A stretch of 30,532 nt of DNA from JANWLD01 sp035700225. GTDB taxonomy: Bacteria; Patescibacteriota; Saccharimonadia; Saccharimonadales; 2-12-FULL-41-12. The first letter of the stretch is position 1; each line of letters begins with the position of its first letter. Of the stretch, positions 22,287 to 27,794 are shown piece by piece. The position numbers and the translations under genes were made by a program. The stretch lies in the NCBI GenBank assembly GCA_035700225.1, contig DASSOT010000064.1:1-30532 (forward strand). Direction: 5' to 3'. A model generated the notes under the pieces. That model was not told where the DNA came from and did no database searches. It saw only the letters and a list, made by a program, of their open reading frames with translations.

Positions 22287-22412
22287 ATGGCAGATAACAG
22301 TAAACGCGGCTTGGCATCAGCTGATGAAAGCACGCGTAAAAAGGTGGCCAAAAAGGGCGGACAGGCAAGCCATGGCGGCGGCCGGAAGTCCGAAAGTTCA
22401 GACGAGCAATAG
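22287..22412 (+). CDS. KGG-type general stress protein (41 aa)
   Basis: Reads MADNSKRGLASADESTRKKV, then AKKGGQASHGGGRKSESSDEQ in two blocks. The LASADESTRKKVAKKGGQASHGGG part is the KGG repeat of con-10/GsiB-like stress proteins: small, hydrophilic and probably disordered, linked to desiccation or general stress. AGGAGG lies 5 nt before the ATG at 22287; an ATG one codon earlier is less well spaced. Convergent with a second KGG gene across structured intergenic DNA. Confidence 0.9.
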   Translation: MADNSKRGLASADESTRKKVAKKGGQASHGGGRKSESSDEQ

Positions 22413-22445
22413 GTATTAGGCCAGCTTTTACATCCCCCAATTGAA

Positions 22446-22514
22446 AAAAGTTCCTCATTTGAGGCCGAGGCATGGAAATTCGCCCGGTTCATTCACTCAA
22501 ACAGAGGAACTTTT
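22446..22514. repeat. Long imperfect inverted repeat between convergent KGG genes
   Basis: AAAAGTTCCTC (22446-22456) pairs with GAGGAACTTTT (22504-22514), and TTTGAG (22458-22463) with CTCAAA (22496-22501): 17 bp around a 32-nt loop. Both exits are T-rich (TTTTGCTTTT on plus, a T6 run on minus). Bidirectional terminator or the body of a small RNA. Confidence 0.5.
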
Positions 22515-22547
22515 GCTTTTCCTGCAAAAAATAGTGCAAAAAATAAT

Positions 22548-22574
22548 CCAGCCCCTTTAAGGTAAAGGGGCTGG
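22548..22574 (-). terminator. Strong terminator after KGG gene
   Basis: CCAGCCCCTTTA (22548-22559), loop AGG, TAAAGGGGCTGG (22563-22574): a perfect 12-bp stem. On the minus strand it is followed by ATTATTTTTT, ending the KGG gene at 22601-22753. Confidence 0.85.
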
Positions 22575-22600
22575 TTGTTGCAGTAAGTTTTAGCGCTTTT

Positions 22601-22753
22601 TTAGCGTGCGCCCCCTTTTTTACCGGCTTCGCTCGCTCTCTTCGGGTCGTTCTTGAAGTTGCCCCCGCTGGCTTTACCGCCCTTGCTGGCAATTTCCTTC
22701 TGCTTGTCCGGATCCATTGATGCGAACCCTCTCTTACTGGTTCCTTTTGCCAT
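22601..22753 (-). CDS. KGG/YciG-type stress protein (50 aa)
   Basis: Begins MAKGTSKRGFASMDPDKQKE, then IASKGGKASGGNFKNDPKRA and SEAGKKGGAR. It has the full KGG layout (GFASMDPDKQKEIASKGG; FKNDPKRASEAGKKGG), as in YciG-like proteins. The Shine-Dalgarno AAAGGAGGTGA is a near-perfect anti-16S match, so translation is likely very strong. A perfect-stem terminator follows. Upstream, ATTTGGAATTA is shared with the promoter region of the third KGG gene. Confidence 0.93.
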   Translation of the reverse strand: MAKGTSKRGFASMDPDKQKEIASKGGKASGGNFKNDPKRASEAGKKGGAR

Positions 22754-22837
22754 CTTCACCTCCTTTGACCTTATTTTTATGGCACCTTTTAGTTAATTCC
22801 AAATAGGCGGATTGTTCAGTAATTTATTTTACCGAGC

Positions 22838-23005
22838 TTATTCTTCGGGCCTATTTTTAATTTTTTTCTCCTCGCCCTTTTCTCGCAGGCTCTCGCGGTC
22901 ATCTTCCTGGTCTTTCATGACATGGTCGGGCGGAAGCTGGTCCTTCCCCACGCTTCGGCTCTTGGCTTTTTCTTCTTCGGTCCTGTCGTCAATCTGTTCG
23001 CTCAT
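22838..23005 (-). CDS. Small highly charged protein (55 aa)
   Basis: From ATG 23005 the protein starts MSEQIDDRTEEEKAKSRSVG and ends KKIKNRPEE. More than half of the residues are charged, with no hydrophobic core, so it is probably disordered. A GTG 11 codons upstream is possible. No Shine-Dalgarno is visible at either start. It sits among stress-protein genes on the same strand, which fits its composition. No family recognised. Confidence 0.55.
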   Translation of the reverse strand: MSEQIDDRTEEEKAKSRSVGKDQLPPDHVMKDQEDDRESLREKGEEKKIKNRPEE

Positions 23006-23060
23006 ATACACATGGTAGCCGGCCGGGCTTTCATGCACAGTTAAGTATTTAACTTATTTC

Positions 23061-23180
23061 TTAATGCCAGTTTTTGTCCAAGCCGGATATGTATTCTTCA
23101 AAATACAACCGCTTCTCGACCGCCCTGTTGTATGGCCTTTTGCGTCTTCCCAGCTTTTCTTCGAAATTTTTACTAAACAT
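23061..23180 (-). CDS. Tiny basic protein (39 aa), unknown
   Basis: Reads MFSKNFEEKLGRRKRPYNRA followed by VEKRLYFEEYISGLDKNWH. It is basic, with aromatic residues near the C-terminus, which random frames rarely show in such an orderly way. The Shine-Dalgarno is weak. It lies between the DUF2061 gene and the charged 55-aa gene on the same strand. A longer open frame on the opposite strand (23064-23456) looks non-coding, because it overlaps DUF2061. Moderate support only. Confidence 0.45.
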   Translation of the reverse strand: MFSKNFEEKLGRRKRPYNRAVEKRLYFEEYISGLDKNWH

Positions 23181-23246
23181 GCTTTAAGCCTAGTCCTGGA
23201 AAGGCCTTTCGGCAGTGAGATAATTTACAATTCGCTTTTGCTTTGC

Positions 23247-23474
23247 CTATTCAGAGTCAAGGGTGAGGTTATGATAATTGACGCCGTAGCTGGAGCGGTT
23301 CCAGGCTCGTTCATGCAGATAATAAATGAACATTTTCGTGAACACTTCTATGCCGCCTATGGCAAGACCCAGCGTCCATTTCCCGGTTATAAGCCCGGCA
23401 ATTATTATCGTGTCCGTAGTTGCGACAATCCGCCAAGTTACGGCTTTTGCTATTGATCTTCTATGCTGATTCAT
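23247..23474 (-). CDS. DUF2061 membrane protein (75 aa)
   Basis: Two-helix membrane protein. KAVTWRIVATTDTIIIAGLITG is followed by LAIGGIEVFTKMFIYYLHERAWNR, the DUF2061 signature. The function of the family is unknown. AAAGGA lies 6 nt before the ATG at 23474. It is divergent from the SPW gene, and the shared region contains a CRP-like site that also reads TATGA-N6-TCACA in this direction. Confidence 0.92.
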   Translation of the reverse strand: MNQHRRSIAKAVTWRIVATTDTIIIAGLITGKWTLGLAIGGIEVFTKMFIYYLHERAWNRSSYGVNYHNLTLDSE

Positions 23475-23560
23475 GTTTTTCCTTTACGCAAGTTAAATTG
23501 AAGACAATATAGTCCTCATTCGCTAATAAATCAACAGCTTGGCCCATATCAACGACTGTA

Positions 23561-23576
23561 TGTGACAAATATCATA
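23561..23576. promoter_or_regulatory. CRP-like site between DUF2061 and SPW genes
   Basis: TGTGA-CAAATA-TCATA, one mismatch from TGTGA-N6-TCACA, centred in the divergent promoter region. With the sites at 19042 and 20264 it suggests a local Crp-family regulon. Confidence 0.5.
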
Positions 23577-23625
23577 GTTGGGGCTCCACTTGTCCTATAG
23601 CATAAGAAGCGGAAAGGAGGTCATC

Positions 23626-23985
23626 ATGGAAAAGCTATCCCAATCCAGACTAGCGAGCGTACTCACCATGCTTGTTGGCGTGTGGCTTTTGGTGTCGCCG
23701 TTATTTATCTCCATAACAGGCGGCGCGCTGGTTAACGTCATGATAGTCGGCGGAATATTTGCCGTAGCAGGCCTGATACAGCTATTCTGGGTCAACAGCC
23801 TGCCCAGCTGGGTAAACGGCTTAGCGGCTATCTGGCTGTTCATATCGGCATTCGCCTTCAGCGTCAGCACAGCTATGGCTTGGAATGAAGCTGTTTCCGC
23901 TGTCGCGGTATTCATACTCTCCGTATGGGACGGCGCGGAAATAAGCCAGGTTCAACATGACCGCCGCCACCAAGCGGGCGTCTAA
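23626..23985 (+). CDS. SPW-repeat membrane protein (119 aa)
   Basis: Four membrane helices: LTMLVGVWLLVSPLFI, VNVMIVGGIFAVAGLIQLFW, WVNGLAAIWLFISAFAF and AVSAVAVFILSVWDGAEI. LVGVWLLVSPLF and LPSWVNGLAAIWL are two diverged SPW-type repeats. The family is found in stress-associated operons; its role is unknown. The ATG at 23626 has GGAAAGGAGG 5 nt upstream and is preferred over an in-frame start at 23578. A strong terminator follows at 24008. Confidence 0.85.
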   Translation: MEKLSQSRLASVLTMLVGVWLLVSPLFISITGGALVNVMIVGGIFAVAGLIQLFWVNSLPSWVNGLAAIWLFISAFAFSVSTAMAWNEAVSAVAVFILSVWDGAEISQVQHDRRHQAGV

Positions 23986-24007
23986 GACCGAAGGCATCCG
24001 TGCAGAT

Positions 24008-24034
24008 ATAAAGGGCTTCCCCCGAGCCCTTTAT
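24008..24034 (+). terminator. Terminator after SPW gene
   Basis: ATAAAGGGCT (24008-24017), 7-nt loop, AGCCCTTTAT (24025-24034), then TTATTTGTTTTT: a 10-bp perfect stem with a U-rich tail. Confidence 0.9.
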
Positions 24035-24144
24035 TTATTTGTTTTTGCAGGTCTGTGGCCTTTTTTACAGATGCTAATTGCATTTGGAATTACAGTATAG
24101 TCAAGCACCGCAAATGAGGTGCGAAATTAATTAAGGAGGGTTTT

Positions 24145-24318
24145 ATGGCAGACTCAAGCAATCCGGGCCAATTCGGCAATCGCGACGATACCGAGGAACA
24201 AGCCAGCAAAGGCGGCCAGTCCCAAGGCAAGGATAATAATCCGGCAAACTTTGCTAACGACCGGGAAAAAGCTCGAAAAGCCGGCGAAGAAGGTGGCAAG
24301 AAGAGTAGCCGAAGTTAA
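24145..24318 (+). CDS. KGG-type general stress protein (57 aa)
   Basis: Starts MADSSNPGQFGNRDDTEEQA, then SKGGQSQGKDNNPANFANDR and EKARKAGEEGGKKSSRS. Two KGG-like units (EEQASKGGQSQG; FANDREKARKAGEEGGKK) in a hydrophilic chain. AAGGAGGG lies before the ATG at 24145. Third KGG gene within 2 kb. It shares the 11-mer ATTTGGAATTA upstream (24082-24092) with the minus-strand KGG gene. A weak hairpin separates it from the DUF6496 gene, so partial read-through is possible. Confidence 0.92.
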   Translation: MADSSNPGQFGNRDDTEEQASKGGQSQGKDNNPANFANDREKARKAGEEGGKKSSRS

Positions 24319-24341
24319 GAGTCGGCGGATTCAACGGTTGA

Positions 24342-24371
24342 GAAAAGGCCTGCGCTTTAGCGGGTCTTTTC
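24342..24371 (+). terminator. Hairpin between KGG and DUF6496 genes
   Basis: GAAAAGGCCTGC (24342-24353) pairs with GCGGGTCTTTTC (24360-24371), two G-U pairs included, loop GCTTTA. The T-run is inside the stem, so it may be an inefficient terminator or an mRNA-stabilising hairpin. Confidence 0.5.
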
Positions 24372-24390
24372 CATAAAATAAGGAGGAATC

Positions 24391-24549
24391 ATGGCAAAAT
24401 ATGACAAGAAATCCCAGGAAGAAGTAGAAAAAGCTATGCACGAGCATAAGCACGAGGGCAAATATCAAAGCGATAAGCAGGCGGTTGCAGTGGGCTTAAG
24501 CAAAGCACGTAAAAAAGGAAGCAAAGCGCCGGAAAAATCTGAGTCCTGA
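24391..24549 (+). CDS. DUF6496-type small protein (52 aa)
   Basis: Starts MAKYDKKSQEEVEKAMHEHK and continues GKYQSDKQAVAVGLSKARKKGSK. The MHEHK ... SDKQAVAVGLSKARKKG pattern matches DUF6496, small basic proteins of unknown role often next to KGG genes. AAGGAGG lies 4-5 nt before the ATG at 24391. Convergent with the 66-aa gene, 11 bp apart. Confidence 0.85.
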   Translation: MAKYDKKSQEEVEKAMHEHKHEGKYQSDKQAVAVGLSKARKKGSKAPEKSES

Positions 24550-24560
24550 GTTTGTAAATA

Positions 24561-24761
24561 TCAGCGTTTTATTTCGTTTGCGGCATCCTTTAGGTTACCT
24601 ACATATTCCCTGGCAGTTTCGTTATCCCATACGCCGGCGCTGATTTCGACTATCCGCTCCTCATGTTCGTGTATGTACTCTTCCAGTGATTTCGGTAAAC
24701 CCTGGGTGGCAAGGACGGAATGGACTTTCCTAAGCTCCGCTTCGGCCTGCTGTCTGTCCAT
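24561..24761 (-). CDS. Small helical protein (66 aa), unknown
   Basis: Starts MDRQQAEAELRKVHSVLA and ends YVGNLKDAANEIKR. Amphipathic helices, with a central VEISAGVWDNETA turn; acidic and soluble. The ATG at 24761 is 4 nt after the Lmo0937-type gene stop, with GGGAGG inside that gene's last codons, so the pair is translationally linked. No family recognised; the envelope-stress context is suggested only by its partner. Confidence 0.7.
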   Translation of the reverse strand: MDRQQAEAELRKVHSVLATQGLPKSLEEYIHEHEERIVEISAGVWDNETAREYVGNLKDAANEIKR

Positions 24762-24765
24762 GCCG

Positions 24766-24918
24766 TTATTCCTCCCTGCTTCTTGCTCCTACCACAAGGT
24801 TGTATATCAGTGCAATAAGCGCGATTATAAGTAGCAAATGAATCAAGCCGCCTCCTATGTGGACGGTGATTCCTAAAATCCACATCAGTATAAGTATTAT
24901 TATTATCGCCCAAAGCAT
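24766..24918 (-). CDS. Lmo0937-family small membrane protein (50 aa)
   Basis: Starts MLWAIIIILILMWILGITV, has IGGGLIHLLLIIALIALIYN and ends VVGARSREE. Two membrane helices around a Gly-rich turn with His. The MLW start and GGGLIHLLL centre match the Lmo0937-type family, small stress-associated membrane proteins of unknown function. GGAG precedes the ATG at 24918. Same operon as the 66-aa gene. Confidence 0.88.
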   Translation of the reverse strand: MLWAIIIILILMWILGITVHIGGGLIHLLLIIALIALIYNLVVGARSREE

Positions 24919-25034
24919 ACTTTTTTCTCCTTTTTAATGCCCGTAATTATAAAGCGGGCAGAACGAGGATGCTGGAAGATATTTAACACTTCAATGATTA
25001 ACAACTCACTGATTTTTGATAGGAATATTTTACA

Positions 25035-25445
25035 TTATTCTTGAGAATGGATGATTTGATGGATACGGCCGGTTGAAAGATCCGTCACCTCACCTATAGC
25101 GCGTAGTGACATCCCTTCTTGTGCGGCTTTTATGATTGTTTGTTTTCTTCGAACTTTAGCGACGGCATGAGCTCTTTCAGCAGACCTATGTTTGACAGCA
25201 ATACGATAAAGGGCTTTGTCGATACCGCTATACGACCTTTCCCTGCTCATTTCCGCGCGCAAATCCTCTGTGGTGGTGCCGGCAATTTCCATGTCCGCTG
25301 AAGCTACATCTAGAGCCTGTCTGGGGTTCCTTATCTCTCGATAGGAGGCCGAAGGGTTGCGTCCTCGCGACCTTTGCCACGCCCCATGGGCAACGACGTG
25401 TTCCATGGATCCTTCCGGCCAATATCTAGCAAATTCTTTCTGCAT
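25035..25445 (-). CDS. Small protein with C-terminal helix-turn-helix (136 aa)
   Basis: The C-terminal 40 residues (KQTIIKAAQEGMSLRAIGEV then TDLSTGRIHQIIHSQE) look like a resolvase/sigma-type HTH. The middle is basic and Arg-rich (KHRSAERAHAVAKVRRK). The N-terminus (YWPEGSMEHVVAHGAWQRSRGRNP) is not recognised. Probably a DNA-binding regulator. The ATG at 25445 has AAGG 4 nt upstream. Its promoter has a perfect -35 and two direct AACTTAAA repeats 12 bp apart, a plausible operator. Downstream of the DJ-1 gene on the same strand but with its own promoter. Confidence 0.7.
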   Translation of the reverse strand: MQKEFARYWPEGSMEHVVAHGAWQRSRGRNPSASYREIRNPRQALDVASADMEIAGTTTEDLRAEMSRERSYSGIDKALYRIAVKHRSAERAHAVAKVRRKQTIIKAAQEGMSLRAIGEVTDLSTGRIHQIIHSQE

Positions 25446-25465
25446 AACACCTTTATCTAAATGTT

Positions 25466-25499
25466 AACTTAAACTACAACTTAAAGATAAAATTGTCAA
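25466..25499 (-). promoter_or_regulatory. Promoter with direct repeats before HTH gene
   Basis: Minus strand: -35 TTGACA (25494-25499), 17-nt spacer, weak -10 TAGTTT (25471-25476). On the plus strand AACTTAAA occurs at 25466-25473 and 25478-25485, 12 bp apart, over the -10 and spacer. Confidence 0.5.
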
Positions 25500-25503
25500 T
25501 TAG

Positions 25504-26052
25504 CTAGATTGTTTGGGCGACATGTTTGCCTTTAGCGAATTCCTCCACTGCTTTGTCACAGAAGGCTTCCAGGTCATCAGGTTTCCTGCTGGTTACCAGT
25601 CCCTGGTCGGTTACGACTTCTTCATCGACCCATTCACCTCCGGCATTACGTATGTCGGTCTTCAGGCTCGGCCAGGATGTAACCCTCCGGCCTTTCAGTA
25701 CATCTGCTTCGACCAAAAGCCATGGTCCATGGCAGATTGCCGCTACGGGCTTGTTTTGTTCAAAGAAATCGCGCACGAAACTCACTCCGCCTTCGTTGGT
25801 GCGCATCACGTCCGGGTTTTTAACCCCGCCCGGTATTATCAGGCCGTCATAATCATCAGCATCGACTTCATCTACCGTCGCGTTGACAGGTATCGAGGTA
25901 TCGTTCTTGCCTTTTATTTCGCCTTCGTGGTCCGATATTACCGTGACTTCCGCTCCGGTGTCCTTCATAGCCTGCAAAGGTACGGTAAGTTCGGAATCCT
26001 CGAATCCGTCCGTCGCTATCAAAGCTATTTTTTTGCTGTTCAGTACGTCCAT
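25504..26052 (-). CDS. DJ-1/PfpI-family protein
   Basis: Protein of 182 aa of the DJ-1/PfpI superfamily (PfpI/YhbO branch, proposed protease or glyoxal/Maillard-repair activity). KIALIATDGFEDSELTVPL carries the conserved Glu. DDYDGLIIPGGVKNPD is followed by the nucleophile elbow AAICHGPWLLVEA, with Cys followed by His. RRVTSWPSLKTDIRNAGG and VTSRKPDDLEAF complete the pattern. AAGGAGG precedes the ATG at 26052. A stress role suits the surrounding genes; the exact activity is not inferable. Confidence 0.95.
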   Translation of the reverse strand: MDVLNSKKIALIATDGFEDSELTVPLQAMKDTGAEVTVISDHEGEIKGKNDTSIPVNATVDEVDADDYDGLIIPGGVKNPDVMRTNEGGVSFVRDFFEQNKPVAAICHGPWLLVEADVLKGRRVTSWPSLKTDIRNAGGEWVDEEVVTDQGLVTSRKPDDLEAFCDKAVEEFAKGKHVAQTI

Positions 26053-26129
26053 ATGGCCTCCTTGATTACCTTATCCATGATAGGCAAAAACGGCTTGCGG
26101 GTCTGTTCAGAATCTAACAAACAATACGG

Positions 26130-26483
26130 CTATATCTTCGTTACGAGCTCGGGCCTGTCGATGAGCCTTATCGCTCGCACGAAATCCTTGTATGCTTCCA
26201 TATCCTGGCCGTCGGCGAGCGCTACATCGCCTAAATGCATGTGCGCTTCAACTCTCATGGCCGTATCGTGGCGGTGGATGCCCATAAGGTTCATCTGGGC
26301 GAACATGGCTTTAGCGCCCATGTGCCTTCCCTCTTCCAGGGCTTTGTTGCCCTCAGCCCTTAGCATGTCGTAACGCTGTCTTGCTTCTATCGGGCTTAAC
26401 GATTCATGGGACGGGCGGAACCCCTGCCCGCTCAAGGCCATCGCTTTGATTTTTTTCTTATCTACACCGAATCCTCTGGACAT
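26130..26483 (-). CDS. Tetratricopeptide-like helical protein (117 aa)
   Basis: The C-terminal two thirds read as helical pairs of TPR type: YDMLRAEGNKALEEGRHMGA, AMRVEAHMHLGDVALADGQD and MEAYKDFVRAIRLID, with Gly/Ala at packing positions. The N-terminus (SRGFGVDKKKIKAMALSGQG) is basic. No signal or membrane segment. Probably a small protein-interaction module. ATG at 26483 without a Shine-Dalgarno. Function unknown. Confidence 0.65.
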   Translation of the reverse strand: MSRGFGVDKKKIKAMALSGQGFRPSHESLSPIEARQRYDMLRAEGNKALEEGRHMGAKAMFAQMNLMGIHRHDTAMRVEAHMHLGDVALADGQDMEAYKDFVRAIRLIDRPELVTKI

Positions 26484-26535
26484 GTCTTAATTTAACTGCC
26501 AAAAAGCAGTACGTGCCGTAATATTTTTTGCAGGC

Positions 26536-26748
26536 TTAAGAAGACTTGCCGTTCAGGTACTTGCCGGCGACGCTAAGTGCGAACGATGGCAAGATGACAA
26601 AAACGCTCACCATGAACAGCTTAGAGATTACCAAGCTTAGTCCGGTTTCGCCCGAGCCCGGGTCGGTTTCGGTCAGAACCATGTAAATCCCGCATATACC
26701 GAACACTACCGAAGCGCCAATAAAGACTTTCGTAGCTATCTTTTGCAT
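26536..26748 (-). CDS. Two-helix membrane protein (70 aa), unknown
   Basis: Helices at about 7-26 (KVFIGASVVFGICGIYMVL) and 39-62 (VISKLFMVSVFVILPSFALSVAG), joined by an acidic/Gly loop (TETDPGSGETG). A short basic tail suggests both termini are cytoplasmic. No family recognised. An extended -10 lies 6 nt before the ATG and no Shine-Dalgarno is seen, so the mRNA is probably leaderless. Divergent from the 313-aa gene. Confidence 0.65.
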   Translation of the reverse strand: MQKIATKVFIGASVVFGICGIYMVLTETDPGSGETGLSLVISKLFMVSVFVILPSFALSVAGKYLNGKSS

Positions 26749-26754
26749 ATATTT

Positions 26755-26763
26755 AGTATATCA
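26755..26763 (-). promoter_or_regulatory. Extended -10, leaderless
   Basis: Minus-strand TGaTATACT (26763-26755), 6 nt before the ATG at 26748. No clear -35, as is common for extended -10 promoters. Confidence 0.5.
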
Positions 26764-26784
26764 AAAACAGCCAATACAATATAT

Positions 26785-26812
26785 TTGCTTTCAATACTAA
26801 AAGTTGTATAGT
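26785..26812 (+). promoter_or_regulatory. Promoter of 313-aa gene
   Basis: -35 TTGCTT (26785-26790), 16-nt spacer, -10 TATAGT (26807-26812). The 5' UTR of about 24 nt contains GAGGAG. Confidence 0.6.
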
Positions 26813-26842
26813 TAGCTTATAGCATTAAAAGAGGAGTTGGCT

Positions 26843-27784
26843 ATGGTAAAGACACAGGCAATCGCGACCTTTGAGGGTGAGCCGCTATTGGGCGAAGCGG
26901 GGATGAAAGATATCGGCCTTCTCCAGAATCCCGAAACCGTAAACCGTAGCAAACTGGCATATAACGGTATGAGCGTTGGTGAAATAATAGATGAAGAAGG
27001 TGCAGACCCGGTATACACGGTTGCGTTAAAAGCGGTTCTTAATGCGGAAAGGTCCAGGGGTCTTTCGCTGGCCAGGCCTGGCATTTTAAGTATGGCGGAT
27101 ACAAATGGACGCTCTATGGTAGAACTTGACCGTATGCTGAGTGCAAGCGAAGTTGCCCAGCCGGTAGTGTTGTTAGAGCGAGGTATCGAAGGCTACAGAT
27201 TTGATGCCGACATATTCGTGGGCGTTACCAAGCCTGGCGAAGGACTGACGCCTACTACTTCAAGCGTGCAACAAATTGCTTATTCCGGCGGAAATAGATA
27301 CATGGCTGACCGTGATTCTTGGGCCTTGCCCGTAAACCCGGACAAGACAGGAGCTTTTCATATTGATTCCGACACGGCTTTCGGCCCCAACGACCCTATT
27401 TTGAGTTTGCTTGCAGAAGATAAAACGGTAGCGCCCGGGCTTCACCACGATGTGGCTCATGCCTTCGAGCTTATTCCTGAGCAAGGCAATACTCAGTGGG
27501 CGGTTGAACCCCGCAATACTATAAGTTATGACAAAGACGGTGAAATCGCGGAAGTCAAGACCGCGCTTGAAACAGAGCATCATGTAGTGGGCCTGGCTAT
27601 CGGGCATGCTTCAGTCGAGCAAGCTCTGCAGGAGTTGCACGAAGAATATCTCGCCAAGCCGGGGTTCGAAGAAAAGGAAGTAGACGAGCATGACCGGATG
27701 TTTGATTTACTTACTCAGTTTGCACTCGGCGAATCCGGGGTCCCGGCAAGACCGTATATGATTCCGGCCCCTGTTGGAAGATAA
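26843..27784 (+). CDS. Uncharacterised 313-aa protein with HHDxAH motif
   Basis: I do not recognise this protein. It is acidic, with no signal peptide or membrane helix. The most distinctive segment is VAPGLHHDVAHAFELIPE (residues about 197-213): HDVAH has HxxxH spacing like the zincin HExxH but with Asp for Glu, and another EHH is at 245-247. A metal site is possible, peptidase activity doubtful. N-terminal part: LAYNGMSVGEIIDEEGADPV and a Ser/Thr-rich central segment. The ATG at 26843 has GAGGAG with a 6-nt spacer, better than the TTG two codons upstream. Its own promoter is present; the neighbours give no functional clue. Confidence 0.75.
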   Translation: MVKTQAIATFEGEPLLGEAGMKDIGLLQNPETVNRSKLAYNGMSVGEIIDEEGADPVYTVALKAVLNAERSRGLSLARPGILSMADTNGRSMVELDRMLSASEVAQPVVLLERGIEGYRFDADIFVGVTKPGEGLTPTTSSVQQIAYSGGNRYMADRDSWALPVNPDKTGAFHIDSDTAFGPNDPILSLLAEDKTVAPGLHHDVAHAFELIPEQGNTQWAVEPRNTISYDKDGEIAEVKTALETEHHVVGLAIGHASVEQALQELHEEYLAKPGFEEKEVDEHDRMFDLLTQFALGESGVPARPYMIPAPVGR

Positions 27785-27794
27785 AAGCAAACTT

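Noticed and set aside
23199..23210. GAAAGGCCTTTC perfect palindrome
   Set aside because: Short, located at a gene end, no promoter nearby; expected by chance.
23064..23456. Open frame of 130 codons on the plus strand
   Set aside because: Overlaps the convincing DUF2061 gene on the other strand and has no Shine-Dalgarno or domain.
25513..26373. Open frame of 286 codons on the plus strand
   Set aside because: Antisense to the DJ-1 and TPR-like genes; no recognisable domain or ribosome-binding site.
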